From positions 10,568,299 through 10,632,298 of the forward strand of contig OY754978.1 in assembly GCA_963576475.1 (NCBI GenBank): a DNA stretch of 64,000 bases, in the 5' to 3' direction. Shown one piece after another: positions 47,746 through 59,088 of this stretch. A program made the translations under genes and the position numbers. This stretch comes from Molanna angustata. Lineage: Eukaryota; Arthropoda; Insecta; Trichoptera; Molannidae. Under the pieces are notes generated by a model. That model saw only the letters and a program-made list of their open reading frames with translations. It was not told where the DNA came from and searched no databases. Each line of letters opens with the position of its first letter. The stretch's first letter is position 1.

Positions 47746-48218
47746 TATCTGAAAGAAAGATTTCAACCGTTGGCCTCTCATAGACTCCCACTTCGGTCTA
47801 GAGAAGAGAGAACCCTTGCCATCCCACCTCATGTTACAGATTATTATTCATATTCCTTCACTATTCATGCTGCCCGGCTGTGGAACAATTTAGCATTTGA
47901 TATTAGAACTGCCACATCACTTCCAATTATCAAATCTCGTCTTAAATGCTCACTCTTCTTCTCAATTTCACTTTCCATCCCTTTTGTTCGGTCCTCATCC
48001 TCTCCCTTCCCTTTCTGAATTTGTGTAATTTCTCACTTTTTGTTTTGCTGTCTTATACTGGTTGTATTATTGTGTTATTACATATGTATATGCCGAAACT
48101 ATGTTATGTACTTTTGATCTCAGAGGTTGACTGGAAGAAATTGCCTCCAGGCAAGAAGTCCGCCATTTGTACTATGTTCTTTTATGTATGTACAAAAAAG
48201 TGTTGTATAAATAAATAA
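47746..48218 (+). pseudogene. Jockey-like LINE 3' end
   Basis: An open frame to 48018 contains LASHRLPLRSREERTLAIPP and AARLWNNLAFDIRTATSLPI, the usual C-terminal end of jockey-type polyproteins. A UTR with 'ggaagaaattgcctccaggc' and an (ATAA)n tail follows. It is 5'-truncated. Confidence 0.8.
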
Positions 48219-48299
48219 AAAAATAACGTACGACAATGATTAATCTATTGCGATCTTGTAACGCATCTGTGGATAAAAGTAAAAATAGTAATATCGCTA

Positions 48300-48550
48300 T
48301 TAAAAAATAGGGGTTAGTGGTAAAAGGGTGTAAATTTAGGGGTATAAGTATTTTTTAATGCCGATTTATAAAAAAAATTTAAAAAAAAATCTGGAGAGGG
48401 CCACCCTTATCACATTGGGGTATAAAAAATAGCCTACAACCTATTCTCAGACCTACTAAATAAACACAAAAAAAAATCATAAAAATCGGTCAAGCCGTTT
48501 CGGAGGAGTTCGATAACAAACACTGTGACACGAGATTTTTATAAATTAGA
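48300..48550 (+). mobile_element. RTE LINE 3' UTR
   Basis: Contains 'aaaatcggtcaagccgtttc', 'ggaggagttcgataacaaac' and 'gacacgagatttttataaat', the highly conserved RTE 3' end found across insects. No coding part is attached. Confidence 0.75.
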
Positions 48551-48943
48551 TTTTGTGTTTATATTTCCCAAAATTACTATTGAACCTTCTCTATGTATAA
48601 GAGTGCTTCAGTAAAATGTATTTCATAAGGTAAATGTACCTTCTCTGATTATGAAAATGACACTTTAAATGCCTTTACATATTTCACGTTAAATTTTGTA
48701 CATAATTTTATTTGAAACGTGTCCCTTTTATTAAATAACATTTTTCGAATTTTCGAGCTGTCATTAACACGATTCAAGACAAAGCTAATTGTGTTAAATA
48801 TTTTCGCGATTCTGTTTTTTTACAAAACATCGTAATTTCGTAACATAATTATGAAATAAACCACTGCTTACCTAATAATAATAATATAAATTTGAATTAT
48901 ACAGTAAAAAGATGTGGATAAATAAAAACGATAAAAAATCAAT
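48551..48943. other. No recognisable feature
   Basis: AT-rich spacer. Confidence 0.5.
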
Positions 48944-49445
48944 CAGGGTGAAAGTCTGGTCAACCAGCGGAATCAAAATCATCCATGTTTACCCGTAGCA
49001 TGGATATAATTATATTATGGAGTTCCATAATATTATCTAAAGGTGTTATAGAACTTCATTCTGTACCAAATTTAATATTTTTTTGGTATGTCCAATACTA
49101 TATTATTAATATGAAAACTCACCCTTTCCTCCTTTCCTACCCTTCTCCTTGTCCCACCCTCGCTTCATAAAATACACACACATCACAATTGTACACTTAC
49201 ACCACACTTTTGACTAATCACATATATTTTTCTTTTCTTTTTTCGCTTGAATTTTCTTTGTTATATTAATCTGTGGAACAATGTTATTGGCTTTCTTTCT
49301 TTATTTCTATTTTTTTATTTATGTAAAATATATAATGGCTGTTTTGTTTCCTAAAATAAAATAAATAAATATATAAATAAATAAATAAGATAATTATATC
49401 CATGATATTGATAAACATAGATGGTTCACCAGACTTGCCCCCCTG
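48944..49445. mobile_element. MITE C3 carrying an inserted LINE 3' UTR
   Basis: 502 bp, CAGGGTGAAAGTCTGG to CCAGACTTGCCCCCCTG. Near the dyad centre, about 49060-49385 is a pyrimidine-rich LINE tail ending in AAATAAATAAATAAAT. Confidence 0.75.
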
Positions 49446-49949
49446 ATATTTTTTTTATAAAGGCGTTCATTTATTTACTATATGTACCTACATATGTACT
49501 TGAATTTTCGATATCCACAATTTACTCTCCGTTATAACGTAGTTGTGGAGAAAATAATGTAATCTTTTAAAACTATTAACGACGTTTTCATAACTTCAAA
49601 AGTATTCTTCAATTTATGTATTTAATACTTTTTGGATCACAATTTATTTTTTGTTTTTTTGTGACTTGTTAGCTTTAATTTATTCTGCAATTTTGAAGTC
49701 TATCACAGAAGGGCGGAAAATTTGAATAATGTAGGACAGAGATAAGACGAAATGCGATATACTAAACAGGCGAAGTAGAAACAAGGCGACATCATGATAA
49801 TAAGTGTTGGAAAAAAACAACCATTCTGAACTCAGTCTTGTATTAAACGCAAGACCAAGACTGAAACCAATATCGTTAACTTCGCTAGAAAATATTAATC
49901 AAAAATGAATTGAAAAAAGAAAAAAGGGAAGAAAGTAACGGAAGGGACA

Positions 49950-50660
49950 GACGAGACATGTGGGGCAATCGGGCATACGGGACAGATAAACACACCCACA
50001 CCCACACAGCCACCCTCACAGCCACAACTGACGGAACAGACGAGACATGTGGAATAATCGGGCATACGGGACAGACAGACACACCGACACTCACACACCC
50101 ACCCTCACAGCCACAACTGACGGAAAAGACGAGACATGTGGAACAATCGGGCATACGGGACAGACAGACACACTCACACACCCACCCTCACAGCCACAAC
50201 TGATGGAACAGACGAGACATGTGGAACAATCGGGCATACGGGACAGACAGACACACCGACACTCACACACCCACCCTCACAGCCACAACTGACGGAAAAG
50301 ACGAGACATGTGGAACAATCGGGCATACGGGACAGACAGACACACCGACACTCACACACCCACCCTCACAGCCACAACTGACGGAAAAGACGAGACATGT
50401 GGAACAATCTGGCATACGGGACAGACAGACACACTCACACACCCACCCTCACAGCCACAACTGACAGAACAGACGAGACATGTGGAACAATCGGGCATAC
50501 GGGATAGACAGACACACCGACACTCACACACCCACCCTCACAGCCACAACGGACGGAACAGACGAGACATGTGGGAAAATCGGGCATACGGGAGAGACAG
50601 ACACACCCGGACAACAGACGAGATAGGTGGGACAATTGGGCTGACAGGATAGACAGATAC
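49950..50660 (+). repeat. 83/89-bp minisatellite with three-unit higher-order period
   Basis: Units begin GACGAGACATGTGG at 49950, 50039, 50128, 50211, 50300, 50389, 50472, 50561 and (partial) 50617. Spacings are 89, 89, 83, 89, 89, 83, 89, 56. The short form lacks CCGACA in the CA-rich part. The six frames of 60-114 residues over it are artefacts. Confidence 0.92.
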
Positions 50661-51323
50661 ACCCACATACACTGACATACACACACATGCATAATACCTA
50701 TACATTATGTATGTATACAAACATTTTCTTTCTTTGAGTCATTTTGCAACGCATGTCGGGTCGTTATTCGCGTTTCAAAAAAAAATCTACTTCTTCTTCT
50801 TATTTAAAAAAAAATCAAATGAATCAAACAAGTCTCCACCATTCAATACATAAAATGTCATAAATAAGTTCCAAGACTGCAGTACACTTAATTGAATCTA
50901 CATGATATAGACCGAGTTTTAAGGCATAGTTTGCTCATCACTAACTTTTGTAGTATTATAGGACTCCAAACGAATCGGCCCATTACGAAGAGGCCAAAAT
51001 CAACATGCAAAAAGCGTTATCAAACGTTTTGAATAATATAAGATTCAACACTTCATGAAAACGACCGAAATTTTTTACTGTTTATGACGAAATACTCGGC
51101 TGAATACAAATTTCCTACCATTTCAGTTCATCTGACTACAGCATGCTGCCAAAATGACACCACACAAACCACACATTTTAATTTTCTACCAGTTTCATTG
51201 AATCTATGAAAAACGAATGACCCTCTCCATCATAATTTATTTGTATACTTATAAATTATTTTAATATGAAGTAGATTGAACTATAAAATTATTAAATAAT
51301 TTATTTAAAACAAATATTGTTAA
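50661..51323. other. No recognisable feature
   Basis: AT-rich spacer right of the minisatellite. Confidence 0.5.
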
Positions 51324-51435
51324 ACAACTGTCAATTTGTGCAAGAGACCTTATTTCTCTTAACAGATCGACAAAGTTTCGAAAGATTTTGTATGGCCAGG
51401 TTTATATTTTTCAAGGTATTTCCAACATTGAAATC
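51324..51435 (+). mobile_element. HINE-A9, first fragment
   Basis: A degenerate 5' end (CAACTGTCAATTTG) with the 5' hairpin and the 'tatttccaacattgaaatc' block. It is interrupted after 51435 by an RTE insertion and further insertions; another piece is at 52254-52274. Confidence 0.7.
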
Positions 51436-51898
51436 TTCTTCTTCTTCTTCTTCTTCTTTTGAATAGACCTTCAGGTCTGTTTTTTAAGAGGCCTGCTCTT
51501 CCTGCGAAGTGGACCCCCAGCTATCCCTCCATCTTTTTGGCGGTCTACCGCGAGGGCGGGTTCCGTGAGGCTGATTGTGAAGCACGATATGAGGAAGTCT
51601 GGTGCTGTCCATCCTTTGGACATGACCATACCAGTCCCTCCTCCGCTGCCTGCTCCATCTGATGATATCGTCAACCTCACATAGTTCCCTTATTCTGGAG
51701 TTCCTCACTCGGTCTCTCAGGGTTTTGCCTGCAATAGTTCTCAATGTCCTCATTTCTGAAGTCCTCAACATTTGTTTGCTTCTGACTGTGTCTGCTCGTG
51801 CCTCTATTCCATATGTCATCACTGGTCTTACGCATGCTTTGTAGATTCTCACTTTGCTTTTAATGGCCATATCCTCATTTTTCCAAATAGTGGATTTT
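51436..51898 (-). pseudogene. RTE LINE 3' end with 12-bp target duplication
   Basis: On minus the frame reads KVRIYKACVRPVMTYGIEAR, MRTLRTIAGKTLRDRVRNSR, WSRQRRRDWYGHVQRMD and RPRGRPPKRWRD: the RTE post-RT region. It ends with a GAA repeat tail at 51436-51458. AACATTGAAATC is present at both 51424-51435 and 51899-51910, a clean 12-bp target-site duplication that fixes both ends. The copy is 463 bp, heavily 5'-truncated and inserted in HINE-A9. The frame appears intact across the copy, so the insertion is fairly recent. Confidence 0.88.
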
Positions 51899-51919
51899 AA
51901 CATTGAAATCAAAAATATA

Positions 51920-52253
51920 AATAACCACAGGAATTCTCTACGTGTTAAATTCCACTGATCGTGTTTCATTTTATTTTTCGTTATTTACATATTTAATACC
52001 TACTTTACCTATTATGTTTATTTGTTCATTTATACCTACTTTCATTTGTTATCCTGTTTATTATTTTGGTTAAATTTTCTTTGTATGTATTTTTTTTAAG
52101 TTTTTCTTTGTATTTCTTCTTACTTTATTTTCTTTGTTTATTAATTGGATATGTTTGTTTTTTTTATTGTATTTTCACACATTATGTACCATATTTTGTT
52201 CTTTTGAATTCTTCATGTAAATGGCAAACGCCGTTAACACAATAAATAAATAA
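51920..52253 (+). mobile_element. LINE 3' UTR inserted in HINE-A9
   Basis: A T-rich sequence starting 'aaccacaggaattctctacg' and ending 'aaacgccgttaacacaat' plus (AAAT)n. It separates HINE blocks that are contiguous in other copies. Confidence 0.65.
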
Positions 52254-52274
52254 ACTTAGAGGCTTCGCAGCATA
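52254..52274 (+). mobile_element. HINE-A9, small downstream fragment
   Basis: The block 'cttagaggcttcgcagcata' is the piece expected about 20 bases after the 51910 end in an uninterrupted HINE. Confidence 0.6.
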
Positions 52275-52600
52275 TTTTATTTATTTATTTTAGTTTATTT
52301 TACAAAGAACAGCACACAGTACATGCATACATTTATTAAAAAGGAAATAAGCAAAAAACAAATAAGACATGTACCTCTTACGTACTATACCTAATATCAA
52401 AAAAAGACACTAAAAAGAGTGAATTAGTGTAGGTGCACTCATGAGAGAGAGTATCAATACGTATGTGTGCGTGAAAGAGATAACTAAAAAGAGTGTGAGT
52501 GTGTGGATGGGTGGGTGTGTATGTGTGTGCGTGTATGTGTGCATGTGTGCATGTGTGTGTACATGACAGACGAACATGTATTGACAGATTCATAAGTTGA
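52275..52600 (-). mobile_element. LINE tail in reverse orientation with GT tract
   Basis: Begins with (TTTA)n at 52275-52290 and AC-rich stretches, like an inverted LINE 3' UTR, followed by an irregular GT/GC-purine microsatellite at 52490-52565. The family is not identified. Confidence 0.45.
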
Positions 52601-52786
52601 GAAGAAAAAGAAAAATATATTGCTGAGGGTGGTTGGGAAAAATAAAATTAATAAGTACTTAGTTGTTTATTGTTAAAATGTCACGATGTTAGATATAAGT
52701 TTGTTTTTGAATGTCATAATATATGTGAATCAAAAAATATGTCTAAGTTGGCATTTTTTTTAATATATGTATGTTTTCCAACTGTC

Positions 52787-53845
52787 GATTTGTTTAAGAT
52801 AATTTATTTGTCTTAATACATCGACAAAGTTTCAAGGTAGGATCCGGGAGACTTGGTGTGGCTAGGTCTACATTTTTCATAGTATTTCAATTTTGAACTC
52901 AAAAAATACAAACTAAGAGGATTCGCAGCATATATGTCAAAGACTCAGAATTCGGAGTAAAATATTAATTGTGTCTGTGAGTGTATGTATGTGTGTGTGT
53001 GTCCCTTATAACTTTTGATCCACTTGATGCACAGTGTCCAAATTTTCAGAAAATATAGAAATTTAGAGGGCTACAAAACTTTTAAAGGTACGTACTCAGA
53101 ATTTTGAATTTTACTTCCAGTCAGAGGTTTGATTCACAGGGCTCAAATTTTCAGAATATCGGAAAATATAGAAAATTTTAAGCATACAAAACATGATATT
53201 CTGTCTTTCCAGTCAGCGTTTGTCAACTTTTGAATTATTATTTAATTTTTAGAATATGAATTTTTTTAATTAAAAAGCTGGAACACTGAAAATTTGGATG
53301 AACTTTGTAATATACGAAATCTCAAACACTAATTTTGTAAATAAATATCCTGGTTTCTTAATCTTTTTTCATTAAGAAAAATATTTATATATAACAATTT
53401 TATGTGTTGAACTGCCTATATTTCCAAACAAATTAATAATATGGAAATACGCTGTAACACCCCAAATAGATAATTTAATATTCAATAAAAAAATATATAC
53501 ACTGTAGTACCCAGTGCCTTCATCTCAAACTCTTATTTACATTTTTTGTAAAAATTGAATTTTGTGACGACATCTACGGTAACTCTTTATAGTTTGATAC
53601 TTAAACTTCATACATACCATCAAGCTGTTAACATATTCGGCGTAGGAATAAAGGACTGACCTCCAAATCATCCTATCCTGAAATGTATGTTTTGTATAGG
53701 GACACAAAATATTTGAATATATATAAAAAAATTAGATTTAACATTTTATAGTTGGAAATAAAATGTGCATGATTTTAACGTATTTTTAAACTATACACAT
53801 ACTATCGCCATCGACAGCTGGATCTCATGTGTTACAAGCAACTAG
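52787..53845 (+). mobile_element. HINE-A10, complete, diverged
   Basis: 1,059 bp from TCCAACTGTCGAT at 52787 (after T) to CTAG at 53842-53845 (before T). It is more diverged than A1, A4 and A6, and its terminal hairpin has one change (GTTACAAG). Confidence 0.84.
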
Positions 53846-53989
53846 TTTTATTGCATGCATTTAGAATAAAAAATCTGTGATATTTTTCATGGAAAAATTA
53901 TTATCACATTTATTTACTTATATGAATAATATGAAGTCAAGTAAAAATTTATATTAAAAAGGTCAACTAAAAAGGCACTAATTTGTTGG

Positions 53990-54205
53990 AGTTTGTCGAC
54001 GCAATTAGTCAAAATGTTAATCTCAGAATTCAGACTGATGCCATATATATTATACCGATTTCAGTAAGGATTTCGACCGCGTCAACTACAAAATACCCAT
54101 TAAAAAACTTAATACTGTCGGAATAGCTGGAGTATTGCTGAACTGGGTTCGAATCTTATATGTCTGATAGAATTCAGGTGGTGTCTGTAAGAGGTTTTGA
54201 TTCGG
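53990..54205 (+). pseudogene. LINE RT fragment (jockey-like, FDRVNY motif)
   Basis: Frames give YTDFSKDFDRVNYKIPIKKL, then TVGIAGVLLNWVR and, after a shift, YMSDRIQVVSVRGFDSVPI. DFSKxFDRV is the first catalytic Asp motif (motif A) of LINE reverse transcriptases. About 70 residues survive. Confidence 0.78.
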
Positions 54206-54263
54206 TGCCTATCGGTTCGTCGCCATAAACGAACGCTATCGGTTCGTCGCCATAAACGAACAT
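54206..54263 (+). repeat. 29-bp direct duplication
   Basis: 'ctatcggttcgtcgccataa' plus ACGAACG/A occurs twice back to back, at the end of the LINE RT fragment. Confidence 0.8.
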
Positions 54264-54329
54264 TTTATTACACACAATTTATTTAACTCATACCAAAAAG
54301 AAGTTTTTATTTCTGTTAGTAAAAATAGT

Positions 54330-54535
54330 TTCCGCACGGTAAATTGTCCATTCGGTCAATTGTCCATACGATTAACTGTCTCCACGGTAAATTGTCCTCA
54401 CGGCCAACTGTCGCCACGGTCAATTGTCCGTGCGGTAAATTGTCCTCACTGTAAATTGTCCATACGGTAAAAAGAGCGTACGGTCAATTGTCCACGGTCA
54501 ATCGGCTACGGTCAATTGTCCGGACACGGCATTGG
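54330..54535 (+). repeat. Short minisatellite of CGGTCAATTGTCC-type units
   Basis: About 12 imperfect units of 12-18 bp: 'cacggtaaattgtcc', 'cggtcaattgtcc' and 'cacggccaactgtcg'. CAATTG gives each unit a short dyad. Confidence 0.85.
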
Positions 54536-55052
54536 ATCTACTATGCTGATTCTAACTGTCTATATTATATTTTGTGTGTATTCCTATGTTCTGTTGGTGT
54601 TTATTATAATAAATGAATAAATAAATAAAAAGATACAAAAGATATCGTTTTTAATATTATTCTTATGAACGCCTAACAAATCTAAGAAATAAACACAATC
54701 AAATGACGTTTCTTTGGAATTTAATTTCGGGTAAATAAATTATAATTTAATTATATTTTACTTAAAATGTAATAATAATACTAGCAACATGTTTGACAAA
54801 GTTTGTTTCGCGCGAAGAGAATCTAAATATAAAACACGTGGGGGTGATCCTACACCTACATTAAAAACGATTTTTTTTTTAATATTTTATCAACGAATTC
54901 ATTCAGGAGGCAGCGTCACATCAAGTGGAGTCAAATAATTATAAATTGAAGCCGATAGCTAAATTTGTAATCATTAATACTACGCGTTTACTTCAAACGA
55001 CGAAACCAGTCATCGGAATATTGAGAATTCTCTTGGAATATAACTTGAACTT
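54536..55052. other. No recognisable feature
   Basis: AT-rich; an (AAAT)n run at 54612-54630 may be an unassigned LINE tail. Confidence 0.45.
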
Positions 55053-55059
55053 AATTGAT

Positions 55060-55094
<35 letters not shown>

Positions 55095-55097
55095 TAA
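55053..55097 (+). repeat. (TTTA)n microsatellite
   Basis: Ten TTTA units at the left border of the family X LINE UTR; possibly an inverted LINE tail. Confidence 0.9.
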
Positions 55098-55690
55098 ACG
55101 GCATAAATTACCTTTTACATACATTGTCATTGGTGTATATTATTTTTCTATATGCTGTTTTTTATGTTATTTTTTTGTCAAAATATATTTTAAATACTTA
55201 CGCTGATTTTACGTGTTATTTTTATGAGTGTATTATTTTATTTTCATATTGTGACTGCTTTATGTTGACTAATTTGGTCAACATTTTGCTGCGAGCATTC
55301 AGAGTCATACATAATATATTGACATGAGCCGGCCAATAAAACGGCTTCACTTTTTCAGCGAGGCATTGTATGGGAATGAGTATTCTATAGTTTTATTATT
55401 ATTCTGTGTATTGTTATTACTATTTTTTGTTTATTGTTGATCATATGGTTGATGTTTATGTTGATCATATGGTTGATGTTTATGTTGATCATATGGTTGA
55501 TGTTTATGTTGATCATATGGTTGATGTTTATGATTATATTGTTTTGATATGTTCGTATGTATGTGTATATATGCATAAGTGCATGTATATATGTATATTA
55601 TTGTATTATTGTGAATAGCCTCACCTTATGACAGGCGTAGCCGTTTAGGTGAGGTTATCTAAAGTAATAAAGCAATCAAAATGTTAGTGT
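55098..55690 (+). mobile_element. LINE family X 3' UTR, with an insertion and a 24-bp tandem
   Basis: Collinear with 39480-39100 read on minus. About 55258-55400 is extra sequence. The unit 'ttgatcatatggttgatg' plus 'tttatg' occurs four times at 55435-55530, where the other copy has one. It ends with 'gacaggcgtagccgttt'. Confidence 0.72.
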
Positions 55691-56619
55691 ATGTGTGTGT
55701 GTATGTGTGTGTGTGTGTGTTTGTCTCACGCCTTCTGAAAAACCAAGAGCATCTAAAAATCTAATTTAAGTGCGAACATGTACCAGTATACCTGATGCAG
55801 TGTCACGCTAAAAAGAATGCGATAAAAATGCTGAATTTTAAAAATATTTAAATAATTATTTTTTTCATACAAAATTTTCCAAGTCATATCTGTCAAAAAA
55901 GTGTACATTTTGCACGCAAATATCTGTTAGTTTAAAAGTTAGAAGTAGGTATTTACACAAAAAAAATATATTTTGAAGTATAACTTAGCGTTTAAGTGAA
56001 AAACATGGTGAATATTTGGTATAATTATAATGTTTAACTTATTTTTAAAGTAAGCCTTTTGTACATAAACGCCGCCATTTTAATATCTTTTCATACAATA
56101 TTTCATTTTCCCACCGAATGAATATGTTCTTGAAAATAATAAACCTTTGAAATAAATGTAATTATGAAATAATAAAATGAAACACAAGACATTACGGCAA
56201 GTTTTAAGACATATATTGTAAAAATGTGTTATTTATTAGTAAAGATATAGGCATAATAAAATTGCATAATTTGTAAATAATATTTGATTTTTCTGACAAT
56301 TTTCATTTTTATGGCATCGAACAAACCAATGTAGGTACCTACATATTCAAAAAATGTATCCGAACCATTCGATATTACTTATGTGTTCGAATCGTTTCCA
56401 TGGCTACAGAAAGAATGTGATATTCAAATAAAATTTGTTAGGAATCGAATTTATTTAGAAGTTTGTTGTAGGTAGGTACCTACCTAATACTATTTACTTA
56501 CAAATCAACAATAATATACCTATACTGATTTCCTATAGGAAAATTATTTTATTTATTTATTTATCAACCGTTTGTCCGATTATAATGAAACTTTGGTGAA
56601 TTGTCGAGCGTATGCCCAG
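55691..56619. other. GT microsatellite then AT-rich sequence
   Basis: GT tract at about 55690-55725; nothing else recognised. Confidence 0.5.
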
Positions 56620-57240
56620 GATGGTTTTTGGATTTAAACTTTTTTCTTATTCTTCTTCTTCTTCGTGTATTTGGTCGTTTTACCTATGAAGGGGGAGTAT
56701 CCTGGGAAAAGAAGGTCCGACTGTCCCTCCATCTCTTCACAGGTCTTCCAGGACGGGTTCTGCATATAAACTTTTTTCTTCTTTTTCTTCAACGTGTACT
56801 TGGTCATCTTACCTATGAAGATGAACTATCCTGGGAGATGAAGGTCCAATTTTCCTTCCATCTCTTCGCAGGTTTCTGGATTTAAACTTTTTTCTTCTTC
56901 TTCTTCATCGTCTATTTGGTCATTTTACCTTTGAAGGTGGACTAACCTGGGAGAAGAATGTCCAATTTTCCTTCCATCTCTTCGCAGGTATCTGGATTTA
57001 AACTTATTTCTTCTTCTTCTTCATCGTGTATTTTTGCTCATTTTACCTATGAAGTTGGAGAATCCTGGGAGAAGAAGGTCCAACTGTCCTTCCATCTCTT
57101 CGCAGGTATCTGGGTTTAAACTTTTTTCTTCTTCTTCGTGTATTTAGTCATTTTACCTATTAAGTAGAGCATCCTGGGAAAAGAAGGTTCTTTCATCTCT
57201 TCGCGGTTCTTCCAGGATGGTTTCTGGATTTAAACTTTTC
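56620..57240 (-). repeat. About 120-bp tandem array resembling an RTE 3' end
   Basis: Five to six units, each made of (CTT)n, 'ttttacctatgaaggtggag', 'tatcctgggagaagaaggtc' and 'tccttccatctcttcgcagg'. The last part resembles the RTE 3' coding end at 51505-51560, and the CTT run resembles its GAA tail on minus. Confidence 0.7.
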
Positions 57241-57241
57241 T

Positions 57242-57420
57242 TAACCGACTGATGGGACGGGATGTAATGAAGGGAAGGGAGGCACTAAAGGTCCTGAAGG
57301 GACGGGAGGTATAAAACTGCCTGAAGGGACGGAAGGTACTGAAGAGCCTGATGGGAAGGGACGTAATGAGGGATTAAAGGGACGGGAGGTACTGAAGGGC
57401 CTGAAGCGGCGGGTCCTGGA
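57242..57420 (+). repeat. Purine-rich minisatellite
   Basis: Irregular repeats of 'ctgaagggacgggaggtact' type, about 22-27 bp, six to seven units. Strongly G+A biased and far richer in G than its surroundings. Confidence 0.8.
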
Positions 57421-57424
57421 GTCT

Positions 57425-57900
57425 AATTCTTTTTCTTCTTAATTTTATGTAGACCTTTAGGGCAGTTTTTTTACAAACTATTTCCTATTGTCTAATTCAT
57501 CTTCTTCTTCTTTTATGTATACATTTGGGTCATTTTTTTATAAAAATTATTTCCTTTAGTCTAATTATTATTCTTCTTCATTTAAGTACGTAGACTTTTG
57601 GGAGAGTTTTAATACAAACTATTTCCAATAGTCTTATTCATTTTCTTTTATGTAGACCTTTTGGTCAGTATTTATACAAACTATTTCCAATAGTCTAAAT
57701 ATTCTTCTTCTTCTTTTTTGTAGACCTTTGGGTGAGCTTTTATACAATCTATTTCCAATAGTCTAATTCTTCTATTAGGTATATGTATTTTTACTTATTT
57801 TATGTAGACCATTGGAATAGTTTTTTATACAAACTATTTCTTATACTTATTTTTCTCTTTTTTATTTAGTCTTTTGGGTTAGTTTTAAGTCTAATAGTCT
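57425..57900 (-). repeat. About 70-bp tandem array with CTT runs
   Basis: Seven units of 'ttatgtagacctttgggtca', 'atacaaactatttccaatag' and 'tctaattcttcttcttc'. TAGACCTT and CTT together resemble the RTE terminal sequence at 51440-51475. Confidence 0.7.
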
Positions 57901-57909
57901 ATTGTGCAG

Positions 57910-58580
57910 AAATATTACTAACGATATGCACACTTGATGAAAATACATATGAAATGAATGGGATATGGGATGTGACGATATAACCTGCACTAGAATCTTT
58001 TCAATACTTTTGTTTAATTAAATCTAAACCATTTATATCATCCTATTTTGAATAATTTTCAACACCTAATATTTAAAGAATGGGGGTTGTGGCCATTACT
58101 GAACTCTTCACAACATTTATATTCAAATTAAAAACTATTTACTATAGTTCAAGTCTTCTTCTTCTTCGTTAATGAAGACTTTCAGTCAAATTGAGCAAAA
58201 ATATAATGCACACTTGATGAAAAAATATAAAAACGAATGGGATGTGACCAATACTAGATCTTTTCAGTACCTATGTTTGTTTAATCAAATTTTAACCACA
58301 TCCCAACATCCAAAATTACTAAATTTTCAATAGGTACACATTACAATTTGTTTTCGATGATAATATTTAAAAATGGGGGTTGTGGCCAAACCAATCTCTT
58401 TACAACGTTGATAAACAGTCATATTTAAAACCATTACGCATAGTCCATGCGAGCAGAAATTGTATAAATATTATACTTCATTCACACTTTATAGCAATAT
58501 ATAAAAAAGAATGGGTTGTGGCCATCACTTGAACATTTTACAATACTTAAACTCAATCAAATTTCAAACCACTTTTCATA
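57910..58580 (+). repeat. About 280-bp tandem units related to MITE B ends
   Basis: 'gcacacttgatgaaaa' at about 57930 and 58206 and 'aatgggggttgtggcca' at about 58080, 58371 and 58510 define two and a half diverged units. GGGTTGTGGCCA is also the tail of MITE B. Confidence 0.65.
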
Positions 58581-58679
58581 GTCTGATATTGCAAAATAAT
58601 TGGGTGACAATATTATAAAAACGATTGCTTTTTCTTTCACAATTTTACATTCTTGGCCAAAGGCGGGACATAAAAGCTA

Positions 58680-58805
58680 GTGATGAATAAAAAAGAGAGA
58701 GGAGTAAGTTACTATGTATTATGTTTTGTTGACTTTTTAGTTTCTTTTCTTTCTTTTTTAACTTGCATTGTTACTGTTTAATTAAATTAAATAAATAATA
58801 AAATA
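58680..58805 (+). mobile_element. LINE family X extreme 3' end
   Basis: 'gatgaataaaaaagagagag', 'actttttagtttcttttctt' and a closing TAAA-type run match the last 120 bases of the family X 3' UTR (38985-39090, minus). Confidence 0.7.
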
Positions 58806-59088
58806 CGTAAAAACACATATTGATGATAAAAATATATACAATAAGAAAAAAAACAATTAGGTATACATTTAAACAGTTAAACGATAAATTCAATAATCTC
58901 AAATTCAAGAGCTCTTATTCAATCACACACGTAAGTCACACAAGTATGAGTTACATAAATTAGATAAAATTCGGTTACAAAAGTGAAGTAAAAAAAGAAG
59001 AAGAAAAAAATAGTGACATAATTTAAGAAAAAAAAAGTTATAGAAGTTACACAAGTTACATAAGTAGAAGTAAAAAAAATATCAACGG

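Noticed and set aside
49885..50720. Several 60-114 residue frames on both strands
   Set aside because: Translations of the 83/89-bp minisatellite; no independent evidence for a gene.
51424..51910. The 161-residue minus frame (51484-51969) as a complete protein start
   Set aside because: The first residues lie outside the RTE target duplication, in HINE DNA, so the start is fortuitous.
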